Shown in pieces: positions 29,711 to 37,487 of a stretch of 64,000 nucleotides of DNA. Each line of letters begins with the position of its first letter. Within the stretch, counting starts at the first letter, position 1. Source of the DNA: Microbacterium sp. LWH11-1.2 (GTDB lineage: Bacteria > Actinomycetota > Actinomycetes > Actinomycetales > Microbacteriaceae); assembly GCF_038397745.1 (NCBI RefSeq), contig NZ_CP151636.1:3782001-3846000 (forward strand), written 5' to 3'. A model generated the notes under the pieces. That model made no database searches and was not told where the DNA came from. It saw nothing but the letters and a program-made list of their open reading frames with translations. Both the position numbers and the translations under genes were made by a program.

Positions 29711-30346
29711 CCCAGCGGTCGTGCCGCCGGAGAGGAAGCTCTCGATCGCAGCGATCGTCTCGGCGTTGTCGCGATGCAGGATGCCGCGGATGCCGACGCC
29801 GGCGGCACCCACGAGCGACTCGGTGTGGTCGTCGATGAAGAACACGTCCTCCGGGGCGGCCCCGAGCCGACCGAGCGCGAGGAGGTAGGCCCGCGGATCG
29901 GGCTTGTTGACGCCCTGCTCGTGGCTGTAGCAGATCGGGTCGAAGACGGCGGCGAACCCGAAGCGGCGCTCCTCCTCCTCCCGCGCGCCGTCTGCCGAGT
30001 TCGACAGGATCGCCGTGCGGGCGCGACCGCGGAGCGACCGCGCGTACTCGATCAGCTCGGTGTTCGCCGTGCCGCAGTACGCGTCCCAGAAGTCCGTTCG
30101 TATCGCGGTCGCCTGGTCGGCGTCGAGGTCGAGCGCGGCCGCGAGACGCTGCCAGAACACTCCGGCCTGCCCGTCGGTGACATCGATGGGCGGCAGATCG
30201 GCGGCGGCGACCCGGGCGTCGAACTCGGCACGATCGAGGCTCGACCGGTCGCGCCAGCGACCCCACCACTGCTCCTGCCAGGTGTCGTCGTCGACGACCT
30301 CGAGCACGCCGCCGATGTCGAACAGGATCCACTTCTCGTCGGTCAT
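29693..30346 (-). CDS. HAD-superfamily hydrolase
   Basis: A 217-residue HAD-IA-type phosphatase. Motif I is LFDIGGVLE (nucleophile Asp; the usual second Asp is Gly, as in the FDxGGVL subgroup), motif II is TAILSNSADG, motif III Lys is in GVNKPDPRAY and motif IV is FFIDDHTES. The cap is alpha-helical and inserted after motif I. The subgroup covers phosphoglycolate-, sugar- and nucleotide-phosphatases. Specificity cannot be read. Confidence 0.85.
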   Translation of the reverse strand: MTDEKWILFDIGGVLEVVDDDTWQEQWWGRWRDRSSLDRAEFDARVAAADLPPIDVTDGQAGVFWQRLAAALDLDADQATAIRTDFWDAYCGTANTELIEYARSLRGRARTAILSNSADGAREEEERRFGFAAVFDPICYSHEQGVNKPDPRAYLLALGRLGAAPEDVFFIDDHTESLVGAAGVGIRGILHRDNAETIAAIESFLSGGTTAGSERGA

Positions 30347-30375
30347 CCGGACACCCTAGGACAGGTCGCCGAGAG

Positions 30376-31407
30376 TCAGTACTCGGCCACGATGGTGCGC
30401 GCCGCACCGTCCAGCATCATCGTGCCGCCATGGGGCAGGATCCACTGCGGGCGGGTGTGCCCGAACGGAACGCCGACGCAGACGACGGCATCCGGGTTGT
30501 AGCGGGCGACCTGATCGAGCACGGCATCCCGTTGCGCCGCGCGGAGCGAGGCCGCCTCCCCGGTCGACGGGTGGAACTCGAAGTCGCTCACCGGCGAGCG
30601 CGCGACGACCACCCCCGACACCGCGCCCAGGATGCCCCGTTCCCCGAGCCCCCGCACCCAGCGGGCGACCCACCCGGCGGACGGGCGCTCCTCGCTCGTC
30701 TCGAGCAGCAGGATCGCGCCGGTCAGCTCGTCGACCGCGGGCAGACGGTCGGCGAGCGCGAGTCCGTCGATCACCTCGAGGCAACCGCCCCAGGTGCGTC
30801 CCTCGACGCGCTTCGCCGGACCGGCCCACGCCCACTCCTCGGTCGGGGTTCGGTCGCCGAACTCGGTGAGCGCGCGCGGGTCGTCCCAGCGCCGCCCGAC
30901 GTCCTCCGACTCCCCCGGCTCGGTGATGGCGAGGGAACCGCCGTCCAGGAGCAGCGCACGCAGCGAGAGCAGGTGGATCTCGTCGACCCCAGGCCCGGGA
31001 CCGAGATGCACGGCCGTCGAGCCGCCGTAGTATCCCCGGACGCCGAGACTCCAGAGCCAGTTGAGGATGTTCGTGTTGTCGCTGAATCCGACGAACGGCT
31101 TCGGATCGGCCACGGGGAGCGCCGGGTCGAGATGCGGGACCACGAGGATCTGGTCGTCGCCGCCGATCGTGGCGAGGATCGCGCGGATGCCGGGATCGGC
31201 GAAGGCCGCGTTCACATCCGCGGCGCGCGCCTCCGGCGATGCGTCCAGCACGCGGGTCGTCGGATACTCGACAGGGACCAGCCCGGTGAGCTCCTGCAGG
31301 CGGCGCATCGCCTGCTCGTGCAGCGCGGGCGCGACGGCCGGAGCCGCGAAGGCGGGCGAGAGGATGGCGACGCGGTCGCCGGGGACGAGCTTCGGTGCGG
31401 ACAGCAT
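30376..31407 (-). CDS. S66-family peptidase (LD-carboxypeptidase/MccF-like)
   Basis: About 343 residues. Family features are KLVPGDRVAILSPA at the start, the nucleophile elbow GFSDNTNILN, WGGCLEVIDGLA and, near the C terminus, GVPFGHTRPQWILPHG, which supplies the catalytic His. S66 enzymes either trim LD-tetrapeptides in murein recycling or, as MccF, cleave microcin C-like toxins; the size and sequence are nearer the MccF-like branch. ATG 31407 is preferred over 31428, though neither has a good ribosome site. Confidence 0.85.
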   Translation of the reverse strand: MLSAPKLVPGDRVAILSPAFAAPAVAPALHEQAMRRLQELTGLVPVEYPTTRVLDASPEARAADVNAAFADPGIRAILATIGGDDQILVVPHLDPALPVADPKPFVGFSDNTNILNWLWSLGVRGYYGGSTAVHLGPGPGVDEIHLLSLRALLLDGGSLAITEPGESEDVGRRWDDPRALTEFGDRTPTEEWAWAGPAKRVEGRTWGGCLEVIDGLALADRLPAVDELTGAILLLETSEERPSAGWVARWVRGLGERGILGAVSGVVVARSPVSDFEFHPSTGEAASLRAAQRDAVLDQVARYNPDAVVCVGVPFGHTRPQWILPHGGTMMLDGAARTIVAEY

Positions 31408-31510
31408 CCGTCCAGTCTGTCGCCGCACGCGGCCGGAGTCGCAGAATCACACGCATCCGGTGCGGAATCGCTGACATATCGCGACGGGAGGGGCGGGAGC
31501 ACGGGAAGCG

Positions 31511-31556
31511 CGTCAATGAGTGTTGACAACCGATGGAGCGTCAACAATGATTGACG
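31511..31556 (+). promoter_or_regulatory. Large inverted-repeat operator over the small HTH gene promoter
   Basis: Arms CGTCAAT-GAG-TGTTGAC (31511-31527) and GTCAACA-ATG-ATTGACG (31540-31556) are reverse complements except for the three-base core. A TTGACA (31523-31528) sits inside the left arm, and AATGAT (31546-31551) lies 17 bases on in the right arm. The palindrome therefore overlaps a complete sigma-70-type promoter, 14 bases before the start codon of a 67-residue HTH protein. Confidence 0.75.
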
Positions 31557-31569
31557 CAGGAGGCTCATC

Positions 31570-31773
31570 ATGACCACACCGACAGCGATCGCCGAAGACG
31601 GAGGCGAGCCGCTGGCAGAGCTGCACCGGCTCGCCGGCATCCGCAAGGAGATCTCCCGCGCAGAGGAGGGCCAGGTGCGCCGCGCGCGGAACGCGGGCTA
31701 CTCCTGGCAGGCGATCGCGAGCGCCCTGGGCGTGAGCAAGCAGGCCGCACACCGGAAGTACGGGCGGCACTGA
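31570..31773 (+). CDS. Small helix-turn-helix protein, probable autoregulator
   Basis: A 67-residue protein, nearly all helix. The C-terminal half is a homeodomain-like HTH, AGYSWQAIASALGVSKQAAH, ending RKYGRH; the N-terminal helix ELHRLAGIRKEISRAEE may dimerise. AGGAGG precedes the ATG. A palindrome covers its promoter, so repression of its own gene is the simple reading. It lies 81 bases before an ABC exporter gene on the same strand, whose transcription it might also govern. No characterised homologue comes to mind. Confidence 0.75.
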   Translation: MTTPTAIAEDGGEPLAELHRLAGIRKEISRAEEGQVRRARNAGYSWQAIASALGVSKQAAHRKYGRH

Positions 31774-31854
31774 CCCCTGGGCACACAGCCCATCCACAGA
31801 ATCCGCGCACGCACGAAGTACGTTCTAAGTACCCTTCTCAGATCGAGGTCCCGC

Positions 31855-33786
31855 ATGTCCCGCACGGCGACACCACGCCGCCGCGGACGCGGCGCGCAGC
31901 CCGAAGGCCCCCGCGCCACGTTCCGCCAGCTCCTCCCCTTCCTGTTCGAGCACAAGCGCACGCTGATCGTCGTCGCGGTGCTGAGCGTCGTCGGCGCCGC
32001 GACCTCGCTCGTGCAGCCGCTCCTCGTCGGGCAGGTCATCGAGGCGGTGCAGTCCGGCGGCACGCTCGGGATCCTGGTCTGGCTCCTCGTCGGCTTCGTG
32101 ATCGTGTCGTCGATCATCTCCGGCTTCCAGCACTACCTGCTGCAGCGCACCGGCACCGCGGTCGTGTACTCCAGCCGGCGCAAGCTCATCGCGCGCATCC
32201 TGCACCTTCCGGTCTCCGAGTTCGACGCCCGGCGCACCGGCGACCTCGTCTCGCGCGTCGGCACCGACACGACTCTGCTCTACGCCGTGCTCACCCAGGG
32301 ACTGGCGGATGCCGTGGGCAGCGCGGTGCTGTTCCTCGGCGCGCTCATCGCCATGCTGGTGATCGACCCCGTCCTGCTGCTGCTCATCGTCGTCGTGATC
32401 GGCATCTCGGTCGTGACCGTGGTGCTGCTCAGCGGACGCATCCGCACGGCCTCGACCGCGCAGCAGGAGAAGGTCGGAGAGCTCGCCTCCGGCGTGGAGC
32501 GGGCGATCGGATCGATCCGCACGGTCCGCGCATCGGGAGCGACGGAGCGCGAGACCGCCGCCGTGTCGGAACTCGCGTCGGACGCCTACGGCATCGGCGT
32601 GCGCATCGCGAAGATCTCCTCGCTCGTCGTCCCCGTCTCGGGCATCGCCCTGCAGCTGTCGCTCCTGGTCGTCCTGGGCGTCGGCGGCTTCCGTGTCGCG
32701 GCCGGCGTGATCTCGATCGCCTCGCTGATCGCGTTCATCATGTTCCTGTTCCTGCTCGTCATGCCGCTCGCCACGACCTTCGGCGCGATCACCTCGGTGA
32801 ACCAGGCGCTCGGAGCCCTCGGACGCATCCAGGAGGTCCTCGACCTGCCGACCGAGACCCAGGACGACGAGAAGATCGCGGCCTCCCTTCGACAGGCTCA
32901 GGGACCCATGGAGGCTCAGGGACCCATGGAGGCTCAGGGACAGAGCGTCGGCGGATCCGCACCGGCCATCGAGTTCCGCGACGTGCGCTTCCACTACCCC
33001 GAGAACGTCGTCGCCGCTCGCCAGGCAGCCGCGAAGGAGGCGCGGAGCCTGCTCGCCGACGCCCACCTCGAACAGGCGGATGCCGAGCCGGCCGCGACGC
33101 CGGACCACGAGGTCCTGCGGGGCGTGTCCTTCGTCGTGCCGCGCGGCGCGCGTGTGGCCCTCGTCGGACCGAGCGGAGCGGGCAAGAGCACGATCCTGTC
33201 GCTGGTCGAGCGCTTCTACGACCCGACCGGAGGGTCGATCCGGCTCCATGGCCACGACGCACGCACGTACCCGCGCGATGAACTGCGCGCCCAGTTCGGG
33301 TACGTGGAGCAGGATGCTCCCACGCTCGCCGGATCGCTCGCCGAGAACCTGCGCCTCGCGGCCCCCGACGCCTCCGACGCCGACTGCGAGCGCGTGCTGC
33401 GCGCGGTCAATCTCGGCGACGTGCTCGAACGCAGTCCGCTCGGGCTCCAGGCCCCCGTGGGCGAGGACGGGGTGATGCTCTCCGGCGGCGAGCGCCAGCG
33501 GCTCGCGATCGCCCGTGCACTGCTGACGAATGCGCCGATCCTGCTCCTCGACGAGTCGACGTCGTCGCTCGACGGCGTCAACGAACAGCGGATGCGAGAG
33601 GCCATCGACGCCGTCTCGACGGACCGCACGCTCGTGGTGATCGCCCACCGCCTGTCGACCGTGGTCGACAGCGACCTGATCGTCGTGCTCCAGGACGGCG
33701 CCGTCGTCGGGCAGGGCACCCACGCCGAGCTGGTGGAGTCCACCCCGCTGTACCGCGACCTCGCGCGTCACCAGCTGCTCGCCTGA
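31855..33786 (+). CDS. ABC exporter, fused membrane and ATPase domains
   Basis: A 643-residue half-transporter of the MsbA/LmrA type. Six spans occupy about residues 25-320, then the ATPase has Walker A GPSGAGKST (about 437-445), signature MLSGGERQRLAIARALL (about 541) and Walker B ILLLDESTSSLDG (about 561). It would dimerise to export lipids or drugs. Two oddities: residues 343-363 contain three QGPMEA-like units encoded by tandem DNA repeats, and about 30 extra residues (rich in Ala, about 383-415) interrupt the A-loop region between RFHYP and VLRGVSF. Both lie in or near the linker. Confidence 0.9.
   Translation: MSRTATPRRRGRGAQPEGPRATFRQLLPFLFEHKRTLIVVAVLSVVGAATSLVQPLLVGQVIEAVQSGGTLGILVWLLVGFVIVSSIISGFQHYLLQRTGTAVVYSSRRKLIARILHLPVSEFDARRTGDLVSRVGTDTTLLYAVLTQGLADAVGSAVLFLGALIAMLVIDPVLLLLIVVVIGISVVTVVLLSGRIRTASTAQQEKVGELASGVERAIGSIRTVRASGATERETAAVSELASDAYGIGVRIAKISSLVVPVSGIALQLSLLVVLGVGGFRVAAGVISIASLIAFIMFLFLLVMPLATTFGAITSVNQALGALGRIQEVLDLPTETQDDEKIAASLRQAQGPMEAQGPMEAQGQSVGGSAPAIEFRDVRFHYPENVVAARQAAAKEARSLLADAHLEQADAEPAATPDHEVLRGVSFVVPRGARVALVGPSGAGKSTILSLVERFYDPTGGSIRLHGHDARTYPRDELRAQFGYVEQDAPTLAGSLAENLRLAAPDASDADCERVLRAVNLGDVLERSPLGLQAPVGEDGVMLSGGERQRLAIARALLTNAPILLLDESTSSLDGVNEQRMREAIDAVSTDRTLVVIAHRLSTVVDSDLIVVLQDGAVVGQGTHAELVESTPLYRDLARHQLLA
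32885..32940 (+). repeat. In-frame 18-bp tandem repeats derived from the interspersed repeat
   Basis: CCCTTCGACAGGCTCAGGGA begins the block, then the 18-mer GGCTCAGGGACCCATGGA occurs twice in a row and a third time in part (32895, 32913, 32931). Each unit adds six residues (QGPMEA) to the linker of the ABC exporter. The core matches the interspersed repeat family. Confidence 0.85.
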
Positions 33787-33857
33787 CCCTTCGACGAGCT
33801 CAGGGACCCAGAACCTCGAGCTCAGGGACCCAGAACCTCGAGCTCAGGGACCCAGAA
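33787..33857 (+). repeat. Interspersed repeat with three 22-bp tandem units
   Basis: Immediately after the exporter stop codon is CCCTTCGACGAGCTCAGGGA, then GAGCTCAGGGACCCAGAACC recurs with a period of 22 bases at 33796, 33818 and 33840. It shares its core with the copies inside hisS, ribE and the exporter. The third unit has degenerated at its end. Confidence 0.85.
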
Positions 33858-33877
33858 ACCGAACGGGTGATGACAGA

Positions 33878-33941
33878 CGCGAAGGCGGGACACCGGAGAC
33901 ACACTCAGCCATGGGTTCGTCTCTGACGTCCCGCCTTCGCG
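33878..33941. terminator. Long-looped 14-bp inverted repeat downstream of the exporter gene
   Basis: Arms CGCGAAGGCGGGAC (33878-33891) and GTCCCGCCTTCGCG (33928-33941) are perfect complements around a 36-base interior, which has its own short GAGAC/GTCTC pairing. It could be a terminator hairpin or a small palindromic element; there is no T-tract. Confidence 0.5.
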
Positions 33942-33972
33942 GGTTCGACCGGCCGCGCGGGCCGGAAGGGGA

Positions 33973-33998
33973 GGTGCCGACTCCCCCGAGTCGGCACC
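33973..33998. terminator. Bidirectional hairpin terminator between exporter and pckG
   Basis: GGTGCCGACTC and GAGTCGGCACC form a perfect 11-bp stem with a CCCC loop. It lies 9 bases past the end of pckG (minus strand) and about 187 bases past the exporter gene (plus strand). GC-rich stems without a T-tract are usual terminators in high-GC genomes. Confidence 0.75.
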
Positions 33999-34007
33999 GG
34001 TCTGGGG

Positions 34008-35870
34008 CTACGCCTTCGCGAGGCGGTAGCGGAGCGAGGCGAGCTCAGCGCGCAGAGCCGCCGGGACCTTGTCGCCGAAGGTGTCGTAGAACGCCTCGGT
34101 GAGGTCGGCCTCGGTCTTCCATGCCTCGGCATCGACGGAGAACAGCTCGTCGAGGTCGGCGGCGGGGATGTCGAGTCCGTCGAGGTTGAGGTCCTCGGGC
34201 CGCGGCAGGCGTCCGATCGGGCTGTCGACCGCGGGCACGTCTCCCGCGATTCGGCGGATGATCCAGTCGACGACGCGCGAGTTGTCGCCGAAGCCGGGCC
34301 ACAGGAACCGGCCGTCGTCGCCGCGACGGAACCAGTTCACCTGGAAGATGCGCGGTGCGCGGTCGAAGCGCAGACCGCGACCGACCTTCAGCCAGTGGCC
34401 GAAGTAGTCCGCCATGTTGTAGCCGCAGAACGGCAGCATCGCGAACGGGTCGCGGCGGAGCTCGCCGACCTTGCCCTCGGCCGCCGCCGTCCTCTCGGAC
34501 GAGATGTTCGACCCGAGGAAGACGCCGTGCGTCCAGTCGGTCGCCTCGACCACGAGCGGCACGTTGCTGGCACGTCGCCCGCCGAAGAGGATGACGTCGA
34601 GCGGAACGGCCTGCTCCCAGTCCTCGGAGATCTGCGGGCACTGCGCCGCAGACACGGTGAAGCGCGAGTTCGGGTGCGCCGCCGGCCGATCGGAGTCGGG
34701 CGTCCAGTCGTTGCCCTCCCAGTCGATCAGGTTCGCGGGCGCCTGCTCGGTCAGCCCCTCCCACCAGACGTCGCCGTCCGGGCGGAGCGCGACGTTCGTG
34801 AAGATCGTGTTGCCCCACAGCGTCTCGACCGCGGTGACGTTGGTCGACTCACCGGTGCCGGGAGCGACGCCGAAGAAGCCGGCCTCGGGGTTGATCGCCC
34901 ACATGCGGCCGTCCTCGCCGGGACGGATCCAGGCGATGTCGTCGCCGAGAGTCTCGACCTTCCAGCCGGGGATGGTCGGACGCAGCATCGCGAGGTTCGT
35001 CTTGCCGCACGCCGAGGGGAACGCCGCGGCGACGTGGTACGCCTTGCCCTGCGGATCGATCACGCGGATGAGGAGCATGTGCTCGGCGAGCCAGCCCTCG
35101 TCGCGGGCGATCACCGAGGCGATGCGCAGCGCGAAGCACTTCTTCGCGAGGATCGCGTTGCCGCCGTAGCCGGAGCCGAACGAGTAGACCTCGAGCGTCT
35201 CGGGGAAGTGCACGATGTACTTCTCGTCGTTGCACGGCCATTCGACGTCCTGCTCGCCGGGCGCGAGCGGTGCGCCGACGGTGTGCACGGTCTTCACCCA
35301 GGGCGCGCCTTCGGCGATCCGGCTCGTCACGGCTTCGCCGACGCGGGTCATGATGCCGATCGAGGCGACCGCGTAGGCGCTGTCGGTGACCTGCACGCCG
35401 ATGTGGGAGAGCGGTCCGCCGACCGGACCCATCGAGAACGGCACGACGTACATCGTGCGTCCGCGCATCGAGCCCTCGAAGATCTCGTCCATCTTCGCGT
35501 GCATCTCGGCGGGGGCTGCCCAGTTGTTCGTCGGGCCGGCATCCTCTTCGCGCTCCGAGGAGATGTACGTGCGTCCCTCGGTGCGGGCGACGTCGCTCGG
35601 GTGCGAGCGGGCGAGGTAGGAGCCGGGGCGCCACTCGGGGTTGAGCTTGATCAGCTTGCCCTCGGAGACGAGCCCGCGCAGGAGCCAGTCGTTCTCGGCT
35701 CGCGAGCCGTCGACCCAATGCACGGAGTCGGGCTGGGTGAGCGCGCGGATCTCCTCGACCCAGGCGACCAGCTCGGCCATCGCGGGAGTGTCATACGTCG
35801 GTGCGGCACCGAACGTGCGCTCCGCGGCGACGGGTGACGTGCGAGGGGTGATGACTTCGGCCATGGCCAT
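34008..35870 (-). CDS. pckG: Phosphoenolpyruvate carboxykinase (GTP)
   Basis: A 620-residue GTP-dependent enzyme converting oxaloacetate to PEP, the gluconeogenic step. The P-loop-like kinase motif is [13 protein letters not shown], followed by [13 protein letters not shown] and the late [22 protein letters not shown], all typical of the GTP class rather than the ATP class. ATG 35870 is preferred because AAGGAG lies six bases upstream. It is divergent from a RamB-like regulator; their 109-base gap has two palindromes, suggesting direct control. Confidence 0.96.
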   Translation of the reverse strand: MAMAEVITPRTSPVAAERTFGAAPTYDTPAMAELVAWVEEIRALTQPDSVHWVDGSRAENDWLLRGLVSEGKLIKLNPEWRPGSYLARSHPSDVARTEGRTYISSEREEDAGPTNNWAAPAEMHAKMDEIFEGSMRGRTMYVVPFSMGPVGGPLSHIGVQVTDSAYAVASIGIMTRVGEAVTSRIAEGAPWVKTVHTVGAPLAPGEQDVEWPCNDEKYIVHFPETLEVYSFGSGYGGNAILAKKCFALRIASVIARDEGWLAEHMLLIRVIDPQGKAYHVAAAFPSACGKTNLAMLRPTIPGWKVETLGDDIAWIRPGEDGRMWAINPEAGFFGVAPGTGESTNVTAVETLWGNTIFTNVALRPDGDVWWEGLTEQAPANLIDWEGNDWTPDSDRPAAHPNSRFTVSAAQCPQISEDWEQAVPLDVILFGGRRASNVPLVVEATDWTHGVFLGSNISSERTAAAEGKVGELRRDPFAMLPFCGYNMADYFGHWLKVGRGLRFDRAPRIFQVNWFRRGDDGRFLWPGFGDNSRVVDWIIRRIAGDVPAVDSPIGRLPRPEDLNLDGLDIPAADLDELFSVDAEAWKTEADLTEAFYDTFGDKVPAALRAELASLRYRLAKA

Positions 35871-35927
35871 GACTGCTCCTTCGAAGTGTGGGGCGTTGCA
35901 TCCATCTTCTTCCGACTCGGGAGGTAT

Positions 35928-35963
35928 TTTCGGACGAAACAGACGATAAGAATTCAAATTCTT
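35928..35963. promoter_or_regulatory. Two palindromes between pckG and the RamB-like gene
   Basis: TTTCG-GA-CGAAA (35928-35939) and the AT-rich AAGAATT-CA-AATTCTT (35948-35963) are both perfect dyads. In this GC-rich genome a 16-bp AT-rich palindrome 17 bases before the regulator gene is conspicuous. They are likely operators for the RamB-like protein or another carbon-source regulator. Confidence 0.6.
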
Positions 35964-35979
35964 TCGCTAGACTCAAGGA

Positions 35980-37422
35980 ATGGCGTCCTCCGGCATCCAT
36001 CTCACGACCCTCGGTCACCGCATCCGTCACCACCGACTCGAGAACGGGTTCACGCTCGACGAACTCGGCGCGCTCGTCGGCGTCGCAGGCTCCCAGCTGA
36101 GCCTCATCGAGAACGGCAAACGCGAACCGAAGCTGTCGCTGCTCCAGGCGATCGCGCAGGCGACCAGCACCCAGGTGACCGACCTCATCTCCGGTGAGCC
36201 GCCGAACCGCCGCGCGGCACTCGAGATCGAGCTCGAGCGCGCGCAGGAGAGCCCGGTGTTCCGCCAGCTCGGCGTCGCGCCGATCCGCGTCACCAAGGGC
36301 ACCAGCGACGAGACGATCGAATCGATTCTCGGGCTGCATCGCGAGCTGCAGCGCCGCGAGCGCGAGGCCATCGCGACGCCCGAGGAGGCGCGCCGCGGCA
36401 ACACCGAGCTGCGACTGCGGATGCGCGCGCAGAACAACTACCTCCCCGACATCGAGAAGCTGGCCGAGAAGCAGCTGAAGTCGGCAGGGCACGTGCAGGG
36501 TGCACTGACGCACCGCACCGTGAGCATCATGGCGGAGAAGCTCGGCTTCGAGCTGATCTACGTCAACGATCTCCCTCATTCCACCCGCTCCGTCACCGAC
36601 CTCGAGAACGGGCGCATCTACCTTCCGCCGGCGTCGATCCCGGGCGGCCACGGACTGCGCTCGATGGCGCTGCAGGCCATGGCGCACCGGCTGCTCGGCC
36701 ACACGCCGCCGACCGACTACGCGGACTTCCTGCAGCAGCGCCTCGAGATCAACTACTTCGCCGCGTGCTGCCTCATGCCCGAGACCGCGTCGGTCGCCTT
36801 CCTCCAGCAGGCCAAGAAGGACCGCAACCTCGCGGTCGAGGACTTCCGCGACGCGTTCGGCGTGACGCACGAGGCCGCGGGGATGCGCATGACGAACCTC
36901 GTCACGCAGCACCTCGGGATGCCGCTGCACTTCCTGCGCGTGGATGCGACCGGAGCGATCACGCGCGTCTACGAGAACGACGACCTGCCGCTGCCGATGG
37001 ACGTCACAGGGGCGGTCGAGGGTCAGCGCGTCTGCCGGAAGTTCCAGGCGCGGGCGGCGTTCACGCAGCAGAACCGCACGACCGAGCACCACCAGTACAC
37101 CGACACCCCGTCCGGCACGTTCTGGTGCTCGACGCAGACGGGTTCGTCGAGCGACGGGGAGTTCTCCATCACCGTCGGCGTCCCCTTCGACGATGCGCGC
37201 TGGTGGCGCGGCCGCGAGAGCGTCGACCGCGCCGTGTCGACCTGCCCGGACGAAGCCTGCTGCCGCCGTCCGTCCAACGACCTCGCGGAGCGCTGGAACG
37301 GGAAGGCTTGGCCGAGCGCGCGCGTGCACACGCACATGTTCTCGCCGCTCCCCCGTGGCGCTTTCCCCGGCGTGGACGACAACGAGGTGTACAACTTCCT
37401 CGGGCGGCACGCCAGCGAGTGA
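35980..37422 (+). CDS. RamB-like XRE-family transcriptional regulator
   Basis: A 480-residue regulator with an N-terminal XRE helix-turn-helix (LGHRIRHHRLENGFTLDELG, then QLSLIENGKREPKL), a central ImmA/IrrE-like segment where the metal-binding HExxH is replaced by MAHRLLGHT, and a Cys-rich C-terminal domain with FWCSTQTG, CPDEACCRRP. This architecture matches RamB of Corynebacterium, which controls acetate and gluconeogenic genes; that role is from family knowledge. The ATG at 35980 follows CAAGGA. Its position opposite pckG supports carbon-source control of gluconeogenesis. Confidence 0.85.
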   Translation: MASSGIHLTTLGHRIRHHRLENGFTLDELGALVGVAGSQLSLIENGKREPKLSLLQAIAQATSTQVTDLISGEPPNRRAALEIELERAQESPVFRQLGVAPIRVTKGTSDETIESILGLHRELQRREREAIATPEEARRGNTELRLRMRAQNNYLPDIEKLAEKQLKSAGHVQGALTHRTVSIMAEKLGFELIYVNDLPHSTRSVTDLENGRIYLPPASIPGGHGLRSMALQAMAHRLLGHTPPTDYADFLQQRLEINYFAACCLMPETASVAFLQQAKKDRNLAVEDFRDAFGVTHEAAGMRMTNLVTQHLGMPLHFLRVDATGAITRVYENDDLPLPMDVTGAVEGQRVCRKFQARAAFTQQNRTTEHHQYTDTPSGTFWCSTQTGSSSDGEFSITVGVPFDDARWWRGRESVDRAVSTCPDEACCRRPSNDLAERWNGKAWPSARVHTHMFSPLPRGAFPGVDDNEVYNFLGRHASE

Positions 37423-37447
37423 CGCGCCTCAGGGCGAGGTGATTAAG

Positions 37448-37457
37448 ATATATTCAA
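37448..37457 (-). promoter_or_regulatory. Island operator half-site upstream of the S10 genes
   Basis: On the minus strand this is TTGAATATAT, matching the island half-site TTGAnTRTAT. On the plus strand the same bases contain TATATT (37449-37454), a good -10 about 34 bases before the GTG of the first S10 gene, so a bound regulator would block that promoter. Confidence 0.5.
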
Positions 37458-37487
37458 TTCAGTCATTCACCTTCACGAGGGAGCCCT

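Noticed and set aside
33787..33857. CRISPR-like tandem array
   Set aside because: Units are contiguous 22-mers without unique spacers, and no cas genes are nearby.
35980..37422. Calling the RamB-like regulator an active IrrE-type metalloprotease
   Set aside because: The equivalent of HExxH reads MAHRLLGHT and lacks the catalytic Glu, so a regulatory role is more likely.
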